In this document: positions 46,887-58,833 of the stretch, piece by piece
Position numbering within the stretch: the stretch's first letter is position 1
Layout of the letters: every line of letters begins with the position of its first letter
NCBI RefSeq assembly: GCF_001431625.1
Contig: NZ_LLXT01000105.1
Span: forward strand, 1 to 64,000
Direction: 5' to 3'
Source of the DNA: Stenotrophomonas geniculata ATCC 19374 = JCM 13324
Lineage (GTDB): Bacteria; Pseudomonadota; Gammaproteobacteria; Xanthomonadales; Xanthomonadaceae
DNA: 64,000 nt
Program-made: the position numbers and the translations under genes
The notes under the pieces: generated by a model
What the model was told of the DNA's origin: nothing
The model's database searches: none
The model's input: only the letters and a program-made list of their open reading frames with translations

Positions 46887-47951
46887 TCAGCCGCCGAAGG
46901 CGGCGCGCATGTTGTCGGCGGTCGGGTTCAGGATCACCCCGCGCTCGGTCACGATGGCATCGATCAGCTCGCCCGGAGTGACGTCGAACACCGGGTTCCA
47001 GGCGGCGATGCCCTCGGCCACGGTGCGGGTACCGCCCACGCCGTACAGCTCGCCCGGATCGCGCTGCTCGATCTCGATCTGGCTGCCGTCCACAGTTTCC
47101 ATGTCCACCGTCGAGGACGGCGCCACGACCATGAACTTCACGCCGTGGTGGCGCGCGGCAATGGCCAGCTGGTAGGTACCGATCTTGTTGGCGGTATCGC
47201 CATTGGCGCAGATGCGGTCCGCACCCACGATCACCCACTGCACAGCACCGGTCTTCATCAGGTGCGAGGCGGCCGAATCGGCAATCAGGGTGGCGTCGAT
47301 GCCATCCTGCTGCAGCTCCCACACCGTCAGGCGCGCGCCCTGCAGCCACGGCCGGGTCTCGCCGGCGAACACGCGGGCAATGCGGTGCTGGGCCATGCCG
47401 GCACGGATCACGCCCAACGCGGTACCGAAGCCGGCGGTGGCCAGCGAGCCGGTGTTGCAATGGGTCAGCACGCCGCTGCCGGCCTCGATCAGGCCGGCGC
47501 CCAGCGCGCCCATGTGGCGGTTGGCCGCCAGGTCTTCCTCGGCGATGGCCTGCGCCTCCGCTTCCAGCGCGGCCTTCCAGTCGGCGCCAGCGGCGTTCAG
47601 GCAGCGGCGCATGCGCGCCAGCGCCCAGGCCAGGTTGACAGCGGTCGGGCGCGACGCGTTCAAGCGCTGCAGCGCCGGCTCCAGCTGCTGCAGCGCATGC
47701 GCGCCATCAGCGGCCTGCACGTCACGTGCGGCCAGCACCACGCCCCAGGCCGCAGCAATGCCGATGGCCGGCGCGCCACGCACGGTCAGCGCGTGGATGG
47801 CGGCGGCAACCTCGTCACTGTCATGGCAGACCACGTGCTCGACCACGAACGGCAGCTTGCGCTGGTCCAGCAGTTGCAGGGCATCGCCGGTCCAGAGGAT
47901 CGGGCGGATGTGGTCGTAACGGGCGTAGTCGATGTCGGAGGCAGTGTTCAT
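46887..47951 (-). CDS. mtnA: S-methyl-5-thioribose-1-phosphate isomerase
   Basis: It isomerises MTR-1-phosphate to MTRu-1-phosphate in the methionine salvage cycle. It has 354 residues of the eIF2B-alpha-like fold, with the catalytic Cys in [20 protein letters not shown] and the Asp in [20 protein letters not shown]. The start at 47951 gives [20 protein letters not shown]; the open frame runs to 48236 without match. It lies head-to-tail with the gyrA gene (gyrA is downstream of it on the same strand) and is separated from it by a SMAG pair. Confidence 0.95.
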   Translation of the reverse strand: MNTASDIDYARYDHIRPILWTGDALQLLDQRKLPFVVEHVVCHDSDEVAAAIHALTVRGAPAIGIAAAWGVVLAARDVQAADGAHALQQLEPALQRLNASRPTAVNLAWALARMRRCLNAAGADWKAALEAEAQAIAEEDLAANRHMGALGAGLIEAGSGVLTHCNTGSLATAGFGTALGVIRAGMAQHRIARVFAGETRPWLQGARLTVWELQQDGIDATLIADSAASHLMKTGAVQWVIVGADRICANGDTANKIGTYQLAIAARHHGVKFMVVAPSSTVDMETVDGSQIEIEQRDPGELYGVGGTRTVAEGIAAWNPVFDVTPGELIDAIVTERGVILNPTADNMRAAFGG

Positions 47952-47998
47952 GGCCCCATTGTAGGGCCACGCCCCGCGCGGTTGGAGCCTGCCCCGGC

Positions 47999-48727
47999 TC
48001 AATTCACCGAGAATTCGGCGCGGCAGCCGCCGTCCACCCAGATCCCGTTGCGGTTCCAGCCCCAGGTGTTGCCTTCCTCGCACGGGGTGCTGGACAACTG
48101 TTCGGTGACGACGGCGCCGACCGAAATGCTCGCGCCACAGAAGCGGCGCTTCTTCGACTTCGACTCGCAGGTCAGGCGGCGCGGCACGTCGACAAAACGG
48201 CCGTCCTCGTCCGCCACTTCGAAATCGCCCTGGCAACCACGGCTGGTCCAGACTTCATTGCGCTTGTAGCCCCAGCCCTGCCCTTCGCGGCACGGCAGCA
48301 CCGAGAGCTGGCGCAGCAGGCGCACCGGCGCCCCGTCCAGGCGCACCGGGCAACTCTGCGGGCGGCCATTGGATTCGCAGCGCACCACACGGCGGACCAG
48401 GCGCTTGCCTTCCGTTGCCGCAGGCGCTGCACCTTGCGCTCGACGCGCACGGAACTCGGCCCGGCAGCCCAGGGTGACCCACACGCCACTGCGGTCGGTG
48501 CCCCACTCGCTGCCTCGGATGCAGCTGTTGCTGGACAGCTGGCGCACAAGGTCGATGCCATTGCTGACGTCGATATCGCAATGCACCCAGCCCATGTCGC
48601 GCGATTCGCAGGTCACCACTTCGCCGTCATAGCCCGCCTGCTGGGCCGACGCCGATGACGGCAGCCAGGCACCCCAGAGCGCGATGGAGTACACCGGTGC
48701 AGCGACAACCGCAAACCACTTGACCAA
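47999..48727 (-). CDS. Exported DUF3011 protein with three repeats
   Basis: A 242-residue secreted protein. After a hydrophobic signal ([22 protein letters not shown]) come three copies of a Cys-rich domain of about 55 residues: [15 protein letters not shown] to [22 protein letters not shown] to [22 protein letters not shown] to GGCRAEF. Each has CES, a second Cys, W-G and a final GC, the DUF3011 signature. The function is unknown. The best start I see is a TTG at 48727, with GGGGAAGG just upstream; the frame is open back to 48901 and the start is uncertain. Confidence 0.72.
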   Translation of the reverse strand: MVKWFAVVAAPVYSIALWGAWLPSSASAQQAGYDGEVVTCESRDMGWVHCDIDVSNGIDLVRQLSSNSCIRGSEWGTDRSGVWVTLGCRAEFRARRAQGAAPAATEGKRLVRRVVRCESNGRPQSCPVRLDGAPVRLLRQLSVLPCREGQGWGYKRNEVWTSRGCQGDFEVADEDGRFVDVPRRLTCESKSKKRRFCGASISVGAVVTEQLSSTPCEEGNTWGWNRNGIWVDGGCRAEFSVN

Positions 48728-48869
48728 AGCCTTCCCCAGCAGGAATGGATGAACTGCGTGCCAGTGTCCGGCATCTGCCGTGATAAGAGCATCATCCTGC
48801 TTACCGAAGCAAGCGCAGAAACGCGGAATTCCGTTCAGTCTTCGATGTTCAGGAACGTGCGCACCGCGC

Positions 48870-49826
48870 TCACGCGTGGGCAAAGTCGTAGGCCAGCACA
48901 TCGGCGATATGCGGCGTGCGGTTCATCGCCATCAGCAACCGATCAACACCCACCGCCACGCCGGCGCAGGCAGGCATCGAGGGCAATGCGGCCAGCAATG
49001 CTTCGTCCAGCGCCGGCTGCACCTGGCCGCGCTCATGGCGGCGCTGCAGGTCGCGCTGGAAACGCGCACGCTGCTCGTGGGCGTCGTTCAGTTCGTGATA
49101 GCCGTTGGCCAGTTCCACTGCCCCCAGGTACAGCTCGAAACGCTCCGCCAGCGGCGGCGCGCCGGCACGGATGCGTGCCAGTGCGGCTTGGCTGGCGGGC
49201 CAGTCATGGACCACGGTCATCACTGTGTCATCGAAGTGCGGCTGGATATGATGGGTCATCAGCAGATCCAGCCAGTCATCGCGGGTCAGCCCGACCAGGT
49301 CGATGTGCACCTCGCCCAGCGCGGCACGCAGCGCAGCCTCATCGGCATCGAACGGATCCACGCCCACGTACTGCTGGAACAGCTCGCGGTAGCTGAGCAC
49401 ACGCAGCGTCGCACTGCGCCCGACCAGGGCCAGCGCCTGGCCAACCAGCTCGGCGGTTTCCTGCACCAGGCGATGGTGGTCCCAACCGACCCGGTACCAC
49501 TCCAGCATGGTGAATTCCGGATTGTGGCGGCCGCCCGCCTCGCCATTGCGGAACACCCGGCCCAGTTCGTAGCAGTCACCCACGCCCGCCGCCAGCAGGC
49601 GCTTGAGCGGATACTCCGGCGAGGTGCGCAGCCAGCGGCGGCGTCCGCCGGCATCGACATGGCCGGTGAAATCGGTATGGAAGCTGTCGATGTTCGGCTC
49701 GGTGTTGCCGGCCACCGACAGGATCGGCGTCTCGACCTCCAGCACATCGCGCTCGGCGAAGAAGCGGCGCACCAGCGCATTGAGCGCGGCGCGCTGCTGC
49801 AGCATGCGCAGCAGGGCCTCGCTCAC
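48870..49826 (-). CDS. epmA: Elongation factor P (R)-beta-lysine ligase
   Basis: It attaches (R)-beta-lysine to Lys34 of EF-P so that ribosomes pass polyproline stretches. The 318 residues resemble the catalytic core of class II LysRS without its tRNA-binding domain: VLEVETPILSVAGNTEPNID, RRWLRTSPEYPLKRLLAAG, GRVFRNGEAGGRHNPEFTML, and GVAVGVDRLLMAMN with the class II motif 3 Arg. It starts with GTG at 49826, which overlaps the stop of the upstream GNAT gene (GTGA), so both are coupled. It ends near the TTG-start DUF3011 frame. Confidence 0.93.
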   Translation of the reverse strand: MSEALLRMLQQRAALNALVRRFFAERDVLEVETPILSVAGNTEPNIDSFHTDFTGHVDAGGRRRWLRTSPEYPLKRLLAAGVGDCYELGRVFRNGEAGGRHNPEFTMLEWYRVGWDHHRLVQETAELVGQALALVGRSATLRVLSYRELFQQYVGVDPFDADEAALRAALGEVHIDLVGLTRDDWLDLLMTHHIQPHFDDTVMTVVHDWPASQAALARIRAGAPPLAERFELYLGAVELANGYHELNDAHEQRARFQRDLQRRHERGQVQPALDEALLAALPSMPACAGVAVGVDRLLMAMNRTPHIADVLAYDFAHA

Positions 49827-50308
49827 AGGATGCCCTCCGGGCGCGGGTGGTCCAGCGGCAGAGTCAGCAGATCGCGGGTGTCATCGATGTAGCCGCTGGC
49901 CAGGTACAGGCGCCGGGCCAGTTCGTTGTGGTGGTTCACTTCCAGGCGCAGGCGACTGACGCCACGACCCCGTGCGCGCTGTTCGCAGATGGCCAGCGCC
50001 TGCTTGCCGCGGCCACGACCGCGCGCGCGATGGCTCAGGTACAGCTCGTCCAGCAGCATGAAGTGGCCGCCCTGCTCCAGGCTGAAGCCCATCGCGATCA
50101 CTGCGTAGCCGACCACCTCGCCCGCCTCGTCCAGCCACAGCAGTACTTCGCCATTGCGCGGGTCAGCCAGCAGCGCATCCACACCGCGACGCACGCGCGC
50201 GTCATCGAAGTCGATCCTGTCTTCGGCGTAGAACTCGCGCATCAGCGCGATCAACTGCCCCTCGTCAGCTCGGGTGGCCAGGCGGAAATCCAGCGGGGCG
50301 GTCTGCAT
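49823..50308 (-). CDS. GNAT family N-acetyltransferase
   Basis: A 161-residue acyltransferase: RLATRADEGQLIALMREFYA, then VVGYAVIAMGFSLEQGG, DELYLSHRARGRGRGKQALA with the R-x-x-G-x-G/A acetyl-CoA loop and LRLEVNHHNELARRLYLASG. The substrate is not known. The ATG at 50308 (MQTAPLDF) has AAAGGA at the right distance; an in-frame ATG at 50329 is weaker. Its stop overlaps the epmA start, so it may belong to the same unit, perhaps in translation-factor or polyamine acylation, which is only an inference. Confidence 0.88.
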   Translation of the reverse strand: MQTAPLDFRLATRADEGQLIALMREFYAEDRIDFDDARVRRGVDALLADPRNGEVLLWLDEAGEVVGYAVIAMGFSLEQGGHFMLLDELYLSHRARGRGRGKQALAICEQRARGRGVSRLRLEVNHHNELARRLYLASGYIDDTRDLLTLPLDHPRPEGIL

Positions 50309-50358
50309 CGGTGTTCCTTTGTCTTTCATGCCGGGCGCAGGGGCACCCGGCGGGGTCA

Positions 50359-52857
<2,499 letters not shown>

Positions 52858-52899
52858 CTACCGCGCCCGGCCGTCAGGCCCGGTAACGGCCCCGCTTTT

Positions 52900-52993
52900 G
52901 TAGCGTCGAGCCATGCTCGACTGCCCCCCCCTCCGCTCTGGCAGGTGCCAACCTTGGTTGGCACGTCTGTAGTCGAGCACGGCTCGACGCTGC
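52900..52993. repeat. SMAG cluster near ligA
   Basis: Plus unit 52900-52922 (GTAGCGTCGAGCCATGCTCG), a unit at 52941-52964 with an altered GCAG head (GCAGGTGCCAACCTTGGTTG), and a palindromic unit at 52969-52993 (GTCGAGCACGGCTCGAC). Three stem families are side by side. The cluster separates the divergent ligA and aminotransferase genes. Confidence 0.82.
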
Positions 52994-53060
52994 AAATGCA
53001 GCTTGCCGCCCACCCTCACCGGCGCTAGCGTGCGACGGTCTGCCCTTCGGAATCCTGCCC

Positions 53061-54191
53061 GTGCCCCTGCCCGCTTCCCGTCGACGCTTCCTGCAACTGG
53101 CCGGTGCTGGCCTCGCCGTCGCCGGCAGCGGGCTGCCGCAGCTCGGCCATGCCCAACCCGCGACAGCCGCCGCCGCCGCCCTCGCCCCCGCCGAAGGTGC
53201 GGTGCTGCTGAATTTCAACGAATGCCCCTACGGCCCCTCGCCCGCAGCCCAGCAGGCGGCACGCGACAGCATCGCCGGTTGCGGCCGCTACCGTTTCGCA
53301 CTGGCCGGACAGGTGCGCGACGCCTTCATCGAACAGGCACGCATTCCGGCTGATCACGTGCGGTTATATCCGGGTTCCAGCGAACCACTGAACCGTGCCG
53401 CCGTGCTATGGACCGGCCCGCTGGCGGGACTGGTAGTCGCCGACCCGACCTTCGAGACGCTGGGCGAGGTCGCCGCCGCACACGGTGCCCACGTGCAGAA
53501 AGTGCCGCTGCGCGACGACGGCGCACATGACCTGCGTGCAATGGTTGCCGCCGCGCATGCACGCCCGACCGGACTGCTGTATGTGTGCAACCCGAACAAC
53601 CCGACCGGCTCGATCAGCCCACCGGATGAGCTTGCCTGGCTGCTGGCCCACAAGCCCGCCTCCACCCGCGTGCTGCTGGACGAGGCTTACCTGCAGTACA
53701 GCGAGCAGCCGAGCCTGATCGCGCAGGTGGCGCAGCGCGACGACCTGATCGTGTTGCGCACGTTCTCCAAGCTTTATGGCATGGCCGGCCTGCGACTGGG
53801 CGTGGCGGCCGCGCATCCCGACCGCCTGCGCGAACTGGCCAGCCTGGGCGACAACCCGCTGCCCGTGCCGGCACTGGCCGCTGCACTGGCCAGCCTGCGC
53901 GATCCGCAGTTGATTCCTCAGCGCCGCCTGCAGAATGCCAAGGTGCGGCAGGCCACCATCGCGTGGTTGGGCAAGCGTGGTTTCAGCTGCGTGCGCTCGG
54001 AAGCGAACTGCTTCGTGGTCGACGTCCAGCGCGATGGCAGCGCGTTCGCCAAGGCAATGGCCGACAACGGCGTGGTGATCGGGCGAAGCTGGCCGATCTG
54101 GCCACAGCGCGTGCGCGTGACCGTCGGCACCGAAGAGGAGATGGCCGCGTTCCGCAATGCGTTCGCGAAGGTGGCCGGCGTACCGGCCTGA
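53061..54191 (+). CDS. Tat-exported PLP-dependent aminotransferase (HisC-like)
   Basis: A 376-residue fold-type I aminotransferase that resembles histidinol-phosphate aminotransferase but is sent to the periplasm. The signal is MPLPASRRRFLQLAGAGLAV with a twin arginine. The enzyme core has LYPGSSEPLNRAAVLWTG, LYVCNPNNPTGSISPPDEL, VLLDEAYLQYSE and FSKLYGMAGLRLG with the PLP lysine. The GTG start at 53061 is needed to include the signal. A periplasmic, folded PLP enzyme must carry its cofactor from the cytoplasm, hence Tat. Its substrate is unknown. No his genes are adjacent. Confidence 0.87.
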   Translation: MPLPASRRRFLQLAGAGLAVAGSGLPQLGHAQPATAAAAALAPAEGAVLLNFNECPYGPSPAAQQAARDSIAGCGRYRFALAGQVRDAFIEQARIPADHVRLYPGSSEPLNRAAVLWTGPLAGLVVADPTFETLGEVAAAHGAHVQKVPLRDDGAHDLRAMVAAAHARPTGLLYVCNPNNPTGSISPPDELAWLLAHKPASTRVLLDEAYLQYSEQPSLIAQVAQRDDLIVLRTFSKLYGMAGLRLGVAAAHPDRLRELASLGDNPLPVPALAAALASLRDPQLIPQRRLQNAKVRQATIAWLGKRGFSCVRSEANCFVVDVQRDGSAFAKAMADNGVVIGRSWPIWPQRVRVTVGTEEEMAAFRNAFAKVAGVPA

Positions 54192-54201
54192 CCCTGTTGG
54201 T

Positions 54202-54276
54202 GGGGGCGAACCTTGGTTCGCCCCATCCACGCTTGGCGCGGATCTACTGTTGTGGGTGCCGACCGTTGGTCGGCAC
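54202..54276. repeat. SMAG-type palindrome cluster
   Basis: Palindrome 54202-54224 (GGGGGCGAACCTTGGTTCGC), minus SMAG unit 54225-54247 (GTAGATCCGCGCCAAGCGTG), and palindrome 54256-54276 (GTGCCGACCGTTGGTCGGCA). Only the middle one has a GTAG head. They lie between the convergent aminotransferase and zipA genes. Confidence 0.75.
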
Positions 54277-54286
54277 GCCATGCCGC

Positions 54287-55024
54287 TTACCAGCGCGGGG
54301 TCTTGGTCAACGGCGGAGCCTGGTGCTGACGGTCATAGGCGCGCAGCTCGTCACGGATGTGCGCGATGCGCTGGCGCCCCAGGGCGTTGCGGCTGTCATC
54401 CAGCACAACGCCATCCAGCAGCTCGGCCATGCGCTGCACGGTCGGCAGCATTTTCTCCCAGGCATCCAGCGCGGTCAGCGGCGCCGGCAGGGTCAGGAAG
54501 AAGGCGATGGCCGGGGTCTCCATGGCACGGATGTTGGCCATGTCGAAGCTGCCCGGCTTCATGATGCTGGCCATCGAGAAGATCGGGCCGCGCTCGGGGT
54601 GGCCTTCCACCAGGCGGTGGAACACGTTCATGTGGCCGAACACCAGGCCGGTCTTTTCGGCCGCCACCACGATGTCTTCGCCACGCAGCTGTTCGCCGGC
54701 CCGAGCGGCCACGAACAGCGAGACGATCTTGTCGAAGTCCTGGGTGGCGCGCTTGCCGAGGTCGCTGGCGCCCGGATCGGTTTCGCCCAGGCCGAGTTCG
54801 GCCTGCTCACCTTCCGTGCCCATGCCCGGTTCGACGCGGCCATCGGCCACGGTGACGCCGTCTTCGCCCAGCACCGGCTCGCGGCGCTCGCCGCTGTTCG
54901 GTTCCGCGCTTTCCACGCGGCGGCCCTGGGGCTTCTTCTTCGGACGGCCAAACAGGAAGATCGCGGCGATCAACAGCAGGCCGGCGGCCAGGATGCCGAT
55001 GCGCAACAGTGCCGTGTCGGACAT
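54287..55024 (-). CDS. zipA: Cell division protein ZipA
   Basis: ZipA tethers FtsZ to the inner membrane at the division site. The 245 residues have an N-terminal membrane helix (LLRIGILAAGLLLIAAIFLF), a Lys/Arg-rich stretch (GRPKKKPQGRR), a Pro/Glu-rich linker to about 105, and a C-terminal FtsZ-binding domain (VSLFVAARAGEQLRGEDIVV, GHMNVFHRLVEGHPERGPIF). It is encoded 46 bases after smc on the same strand, the usual xanthomonad smc-zipA-ligA region order (ligA is further on, after an unrelated insertion). Confidence 0.95.
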   Translation of the reverse strand: MSDTALLRIGILAAGLLLIAAIFLFGRPKKKPQGRRVESAEPNSGERREPVLGEDGVTVADGRVEPGMGTEGEQAELGLGETDPGASDLGKRATQDFDKIVSLFVAARAGEQLRGEDIVVAAEKTGLVFGHMNVFHRLVEGHPERGPIFSMASIMKPGSFDMANIRAMETPAIAFFLTLPAPLTALDAWEKMLPTVQRMAELLDGVVLDDSRNALGRQRIAHIRDELRAYDRQHQAPPLTKTPRW

Positions 55025-55070
55025 TCGATAGGTTCTCCGGCTAGTTCATTCAGGTAACTAGGATGGCACG

Positions 55071-58000
55071 TCAGGCCGCGCCCGCCAATCGCGCGGCTTC
55101 TTCCAAGTCCACGCTGACCAGGCGGCTGACGCCCGGCTCGCGCATGGTCACGCCCGACAGCTGGTGCGCGGCCTCCATCGTCGCCTTGTTGTGGCTGACG
55201 AACAGGAACTGCACCTTCTCGCTCATTTCCTTGACCATGTTGGCCAGGCGGCCGACGTTGGCTTCGTCCAGCGGCGCATCCACCTCGTCCAGCAGGCAGA
55301 ACGGTGCTGGATTCAGCTGGAAGATGGCGAACACCAGCGCCACCGCAGTCATCGCCTTTTCGCCGCCGGACAGCAGCGAGATGCTGGACACGCGCTTGCC
55401 CGGCGGGCGCGCCATGATGGTCACACCGGTGTCGAGCAGGTCTTCACCGGTCAGCTCCAGGTAGGCGTGGCCACCGCCGAACAGGCGCGGGTACAGCGCC
55501 TGCACGCCGGCGTTGACGCGGTCGAAGGTGTCCTTGAAGCGGCCACGGGTCTCGCGGTCGATCTTGCGGATCGCATCTTCCAGGGTTTCCAGCGCCGTGG
55601 TCAGGTCGGTGTGCTGCGAATCCAGGTAGTCCGAGCGCTGCGACGCCTCACCGTACTCGTGGATGGCAGCCAGATTGACCGGCTCCAGCCGGCGCATGCG
55701 GCCATCGATCTGGTGCACGGCCTGCTCCCAGTCGCCCAGGCGGGCATCCTCGGGCAGCGCATTGAGCACGTCCTGCAGTACGAAACCGGCCTTCTCCACC
55801 GCCCCCTGCAGGGTCTCCGCGCTGAGCACCAGCGCCTGCTGGTCCAGCTTGCGCTGCGAAATGCGTTCGCGCTGGGCCAGCGCCTGTTCGTCGCGCTGGT
55901 GGCGGGTCTGTTCGTAGTTGCGCAGTTCGGCATCGATGCCGTCCAGCAACGTGCGCGCCTCGGTCAGCACGCGATCGGCGCGCACGCGCTCTTCCAGTGC
56001 ATTCTGATGTTCGGCCTGCAGCGCTTCGACCGGCGAATCACCTTCATCCAGCTGCGAATGCAGTTCGCCCAAGCGCGAATCCAACTGCCCGCGCTGGGTA
56101 CCCATGCGCTCCAACGCCTGGCTCAACGAGGCCAGCTGTGCCCGCTGCGATTCCAGGGTCAGGGCCAGCGAGTGCGACCGCTCGCGCACCGCACGTGCAG
56201 CGTCGCGGGCCAGGTCGCGGGCCTCGGTCAGCTGGCGGCGCTCGCCCTCCAGCCGCTGCCGGGTCGATTCCAGGTCGCCCATGCTGCTGACCGCGTTCTC
56301 CAACCGCGAGCGCGCCTCACGCGCCTGCTCGTTGTTGGCTTCCAGCGTGTCCTGCAGCTGCTTCAGCTCACCTTCGATGCGGTCGATGCGCGTGCGCGCG
56401 GCCTCCACCTTGCCCTGCTGGCCCTGCAGCTGGCCGGCCAGTTCAGAGACCGCGCGATGGGCCTGGTACAGCGCACGCTGCGCGTCTTCGCGCTGCTGTT
56501 CGGCGGCCTGCAACTGCTCACGGAAGCCTGCCAGCTGTTCCTCCAGCTCGGCCTCGCGGTCCTGCAGCTGCTCGATCTGCTCACGCAGTTCGTTGATCTC
56601 ACGTTCGCGCAGCAGCGCGCCCTGCTGGGCCGCACCGGAACGCGATACGCGCAGCCAGCCCTGACCCAGGCGCTCGCCACTTTGGGTGATGATCGAATCG
56701 CCTTCCGGAAGGCTGGCCTGCAGCGCCTTGGCTTCGGCCAGATCCCTGGCACCGTGCAGGTGCGCCAGCAGGCGCCGGATCGCTGCCGGGCCACGCACGC
56801 GTGCAGCCAGCGAGGTCGGCGCGACCTTCAGGTCCGCGCCATCGTTGGCGACCAGTGCAATGTGGCCCTCGCCCAGTTCGCCCAGCGCGTCGACCAGGCT
56901 GGCCGGGTCATCGACCAGCACGCCTTCGATCAACTGGCCCAGCGCGCTTTCCACCGCGTTTTCCCAACCGGCATCGACATCCAGGCGTTCGCCGACACGC
57001 GCCGCCGAATCCAGCCCACGCGCCTTCAGCCAGGCCACGGCCGCGCCCTGCTCCTGGCCCAGCGCGGCCTGCTGCAGGGTTTCCAGCGAGGCCAGGCGGC
57101 CACGCAGGCCGTTGGCCTGCTTGCGCAGTTCGGCCAGTTCGTTCTGGCCATTCCGCTGCTGTTCCTGCACGGCCGCCACGCCCTGCTTGCGCAGCTCGAC
57201 GTCTTCGCTCAGTTCATCCAGCGCGGCCTTCTGCGTGTCGTGCTGCAGGTGCAGCTGCTCGAAGGCTTCTTCCAGCGCGTCCACGTCCAGGCCTGCGCGT
57301 TCGGCGGCCAGGGCCTCGCGACGCCGGTCGGCGTCGAGGATCTGCTTGTCCAGGTAGTCCACGCGCGTGCGCTCGACATCGCCGGCGCGCGAGGCTTCCG
57401 AACTCTGCGAGGTGTGCTGTTCCCAGCGCTGCTGCCAGCTGGCCAGCCGCTCTTCAGCCTCACGCAGGCTTTCCTGCTTGATCTCGTTTTCTTCCTGCAG
57501 TGCTTCCAGCTGCGGAGTGGCGGCCTCCACCGCCTCGCGCAGCACCCTCAGTTTGGCCTCGTCGCCGCTGATGTGCTGGCCCAGTTCAGCCAGCGCCTGC
57601 TGGGTTTCATCGCGCGCCTTGTGCAGGCGCTGCGACAGCTCGCGCTGGTGCTGGATCTGCTGTTCCAGGCGCGCCAGCGTGCTGCCGACCTGGTAGACCG
57701 CCGCCTGCGCGGTGTTGAGCGCATCGGCGGCCTCTTCGCGGCGTACCCGCGAGGTCTCGATGCGGGCCTCGGCATCACGCTGGTCAGCGATCAGCTGTTG
57801 CAACCTGGTTTCTTCCTGCGACAGCCCTTCGCGCAGCTTCGACAGGCGCCCGTCGAGGCCACGGAATTCCAGCGCCTTCCATTCGGCATCCTTGACCCGG
57901 CGCTCTTCCTGCAGCGCCTGGTACTGCTCGGCCTGCTTGGCCTGGCGCTTGAGGTGCTCCAGCTGCTTGCTGATCTCGTCGCGCAGGTCGCCCAGCCGGT

Positions 58001-58574
58001 CCAGGTTCTCGCGGGTGTGGCGGATGCGGGTCTCGGTCTCCTTGCGGCGCTCCTTGTATTTGGAGATGCCGGCCGCCTCTTCCAGGTAGACGCGCAGGTC
58101 TTCCGGGCGTGCCTCGATGATCTGGCTGATCATGCCCTGCTCGATGATCGAGTAGCTGCGCGGGCCCAGGCCGGTGCCGAGGAACAGATCGGTGATGTCG
58201 CGGCGGCGGCACTTGGTGCCGTTGAGGTAGTAATTGCTGGTGCCGTCGCGGCTGACCGTGCGCTTGACCGAGATTTCGTTGAACGAGGCGTACTCGCCCG
58301 AGATCGTGTGGTCGGAGTTGTCGAAGATCAGCTCGACCGTGGCCTGCGAGACCGGCTTGCGCGCGTTGGACCCGGAGAAGATCACGTCGGTCAGCGAGTC
58401 GCCACGCAGGCGGCTGGCCGAGCTCTCGCCCATGACCCAGCGCACGGCGTCGATGATGTTCGACTTGCCGCAACCATTGGGCCCCACCACGCCGGTCATG
58501 TTGGTCGGCAGGTGCAGGGTGGTCGGATCGACGAACGACTTGAAGCCGGACAGCTTGATCGTGGAAAGACGCAT
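55071..58574 (-). CDS. smc: Chromosome segregation protein SMC
   Basis: An ATPase that forms a ring to organise and segregate DNA. The 1167 residues carry the head halves at the two ends, with the Walker A motif GPNGCGKSNIIDAVRWVMGE, the signature LLSGGEKAMTAVALVFAIFQ and the Walker B FCLLDEVDAPLDEANVGRLA. Between them are two coiled-coil arms (about 170-500 and 680-1010) and the hinge (about 510-670; GVLVDDPASLVDALGELGEG). It starts the smc-zipA unit. The scpA and scpB genes are not in the window. Confidence 0.97.
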   Translation of the reverse strand: MRLSTIKLSGFKSFVDPTTLHLPTNMTGVVGPNGCGKSNIIDAVRWVMGESSASRLRGDSLTDVIFSGSNARKPVSQATVELIFDNSDHTISGEYASFNEISVKRTVSRDGTSNYYLNGTKCRRRDITDLFLGTGLGPRSYSIIEQGMISQIIEARPEDLRVYLEEAAGISKYKERRKETETRIRHTRENLDRLGDLRDEISKQLEHLKRQAKQAEQYQALQEERRVKDAEWKALEFRGLDGRLSKLREGLSQEETRLQQLIADQRDAEARIETSRVRREEAADALNTAQAAVYQVGSTLARLEQQIQHQRELSQRLHKARDETQQALAELGQHISGDEAKLRVLREAVEAATPQLEALQEENEIKQESLREAEERLASWQQRWEQHTSQSSEASRAGDVERTRVDYLDKQILDADRRREALAAERAGLDVDALEEAFEQLHLQHDTQKAALDELSEDVELRKQGVAAVQEQQRNGQNELAELRKQANGLRGRLASLETLQQAALGQEQGAAVAWLKARGLDSAARVGERLDVDAGWENAVESALGQLIEGVLVDDPASLVDALGELGEGHIALVANDGADLKVAPTSLAARVRGPAAIRRLLAHLHGARDLAEAKALQASLPEGDSIITQSGERLGQGWLRVSRSGAAQQGALLREREINELREQIEQLQDREAELEEQLAGFREQLQAAEQQREDAQRALYQAHRAVSELAGQLQGQQGKVEAARTRIDRIEGELKQLQDTLEANNEQAREARSRLENAVSSMGDLESTRQRLEGERRQLTEARDLARDAARAVRERSHSLALTLESQRAQLASLSQALERMGTQRGQLDSRLGELHSQLDEGDSPVEALQAEHQNALEERVRADRVLTEARTLLDGIDAELRNYEQTRHQRDEQALAQRERISQRKLDQQALVLSAETLQGAVEKAGFVLQDVLNALPEDARLGDWEQAVHQIDGRMRRLEPVNLAAIHEYGEASQRSDYLDSQHTDLTTALETLEDAIRKIDRETRGRFKDTFDRVNAGVQALYPRLFGGGHAYLELTGEDLLDTGVTIMARPPGKRVSSISLLSGGEKAMTAVALVFAIFQLNPAPFCLLDEVDAPLDEANVGRLANMVKEMSEKVQFLFVSHNKATMEAAHQLSGVTMREPGVSRLVSVDLEEAARLAGAA

Positions 58575-58768
58575 AGGGGTTCCGGACTGGGGCCGGCAAG
58601 CGGCCTGCGTTTACCCTCCAAGCCATTGATCCTGTTGGGATCGATGCCCGTGGAACGGGTGTGACGCCCTGAGTATACCGATGTGGCCGTGTTCTACGAA
58701 TGGGCGTGGAACATTGTCCAGCCCCACCCCGTCGGCCAGAGGTGGCCCGACACCACGAAACGGAGCCA

Positions 58769-58800
58769 TAAAACAAAACGGGCACCCTTGCGGGCGCCCG
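58769..58800 (-). terminator. Rho-independent terminator of rpsF-rpsR-rplI
   Basis: On the minus strand CGGGCGCCC pairs with GGGTGCCCG across GCAA (one G-U) and is followed by TTTTGTTTT. It lies 34 bases after the rplI stop. Confidence 0.9.
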
Positions 58801-58833
58801 TTCTGCGGTGATGCCAGGCCTTGCGGCGTGGGA

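Noticed and set aside
55164-58664. 1166-residue open frame on the plus strand
   Set aside because: Exact antisense of smc; leucine/glutamine-rich with no motif, while smc has all Walker and signature motifs.
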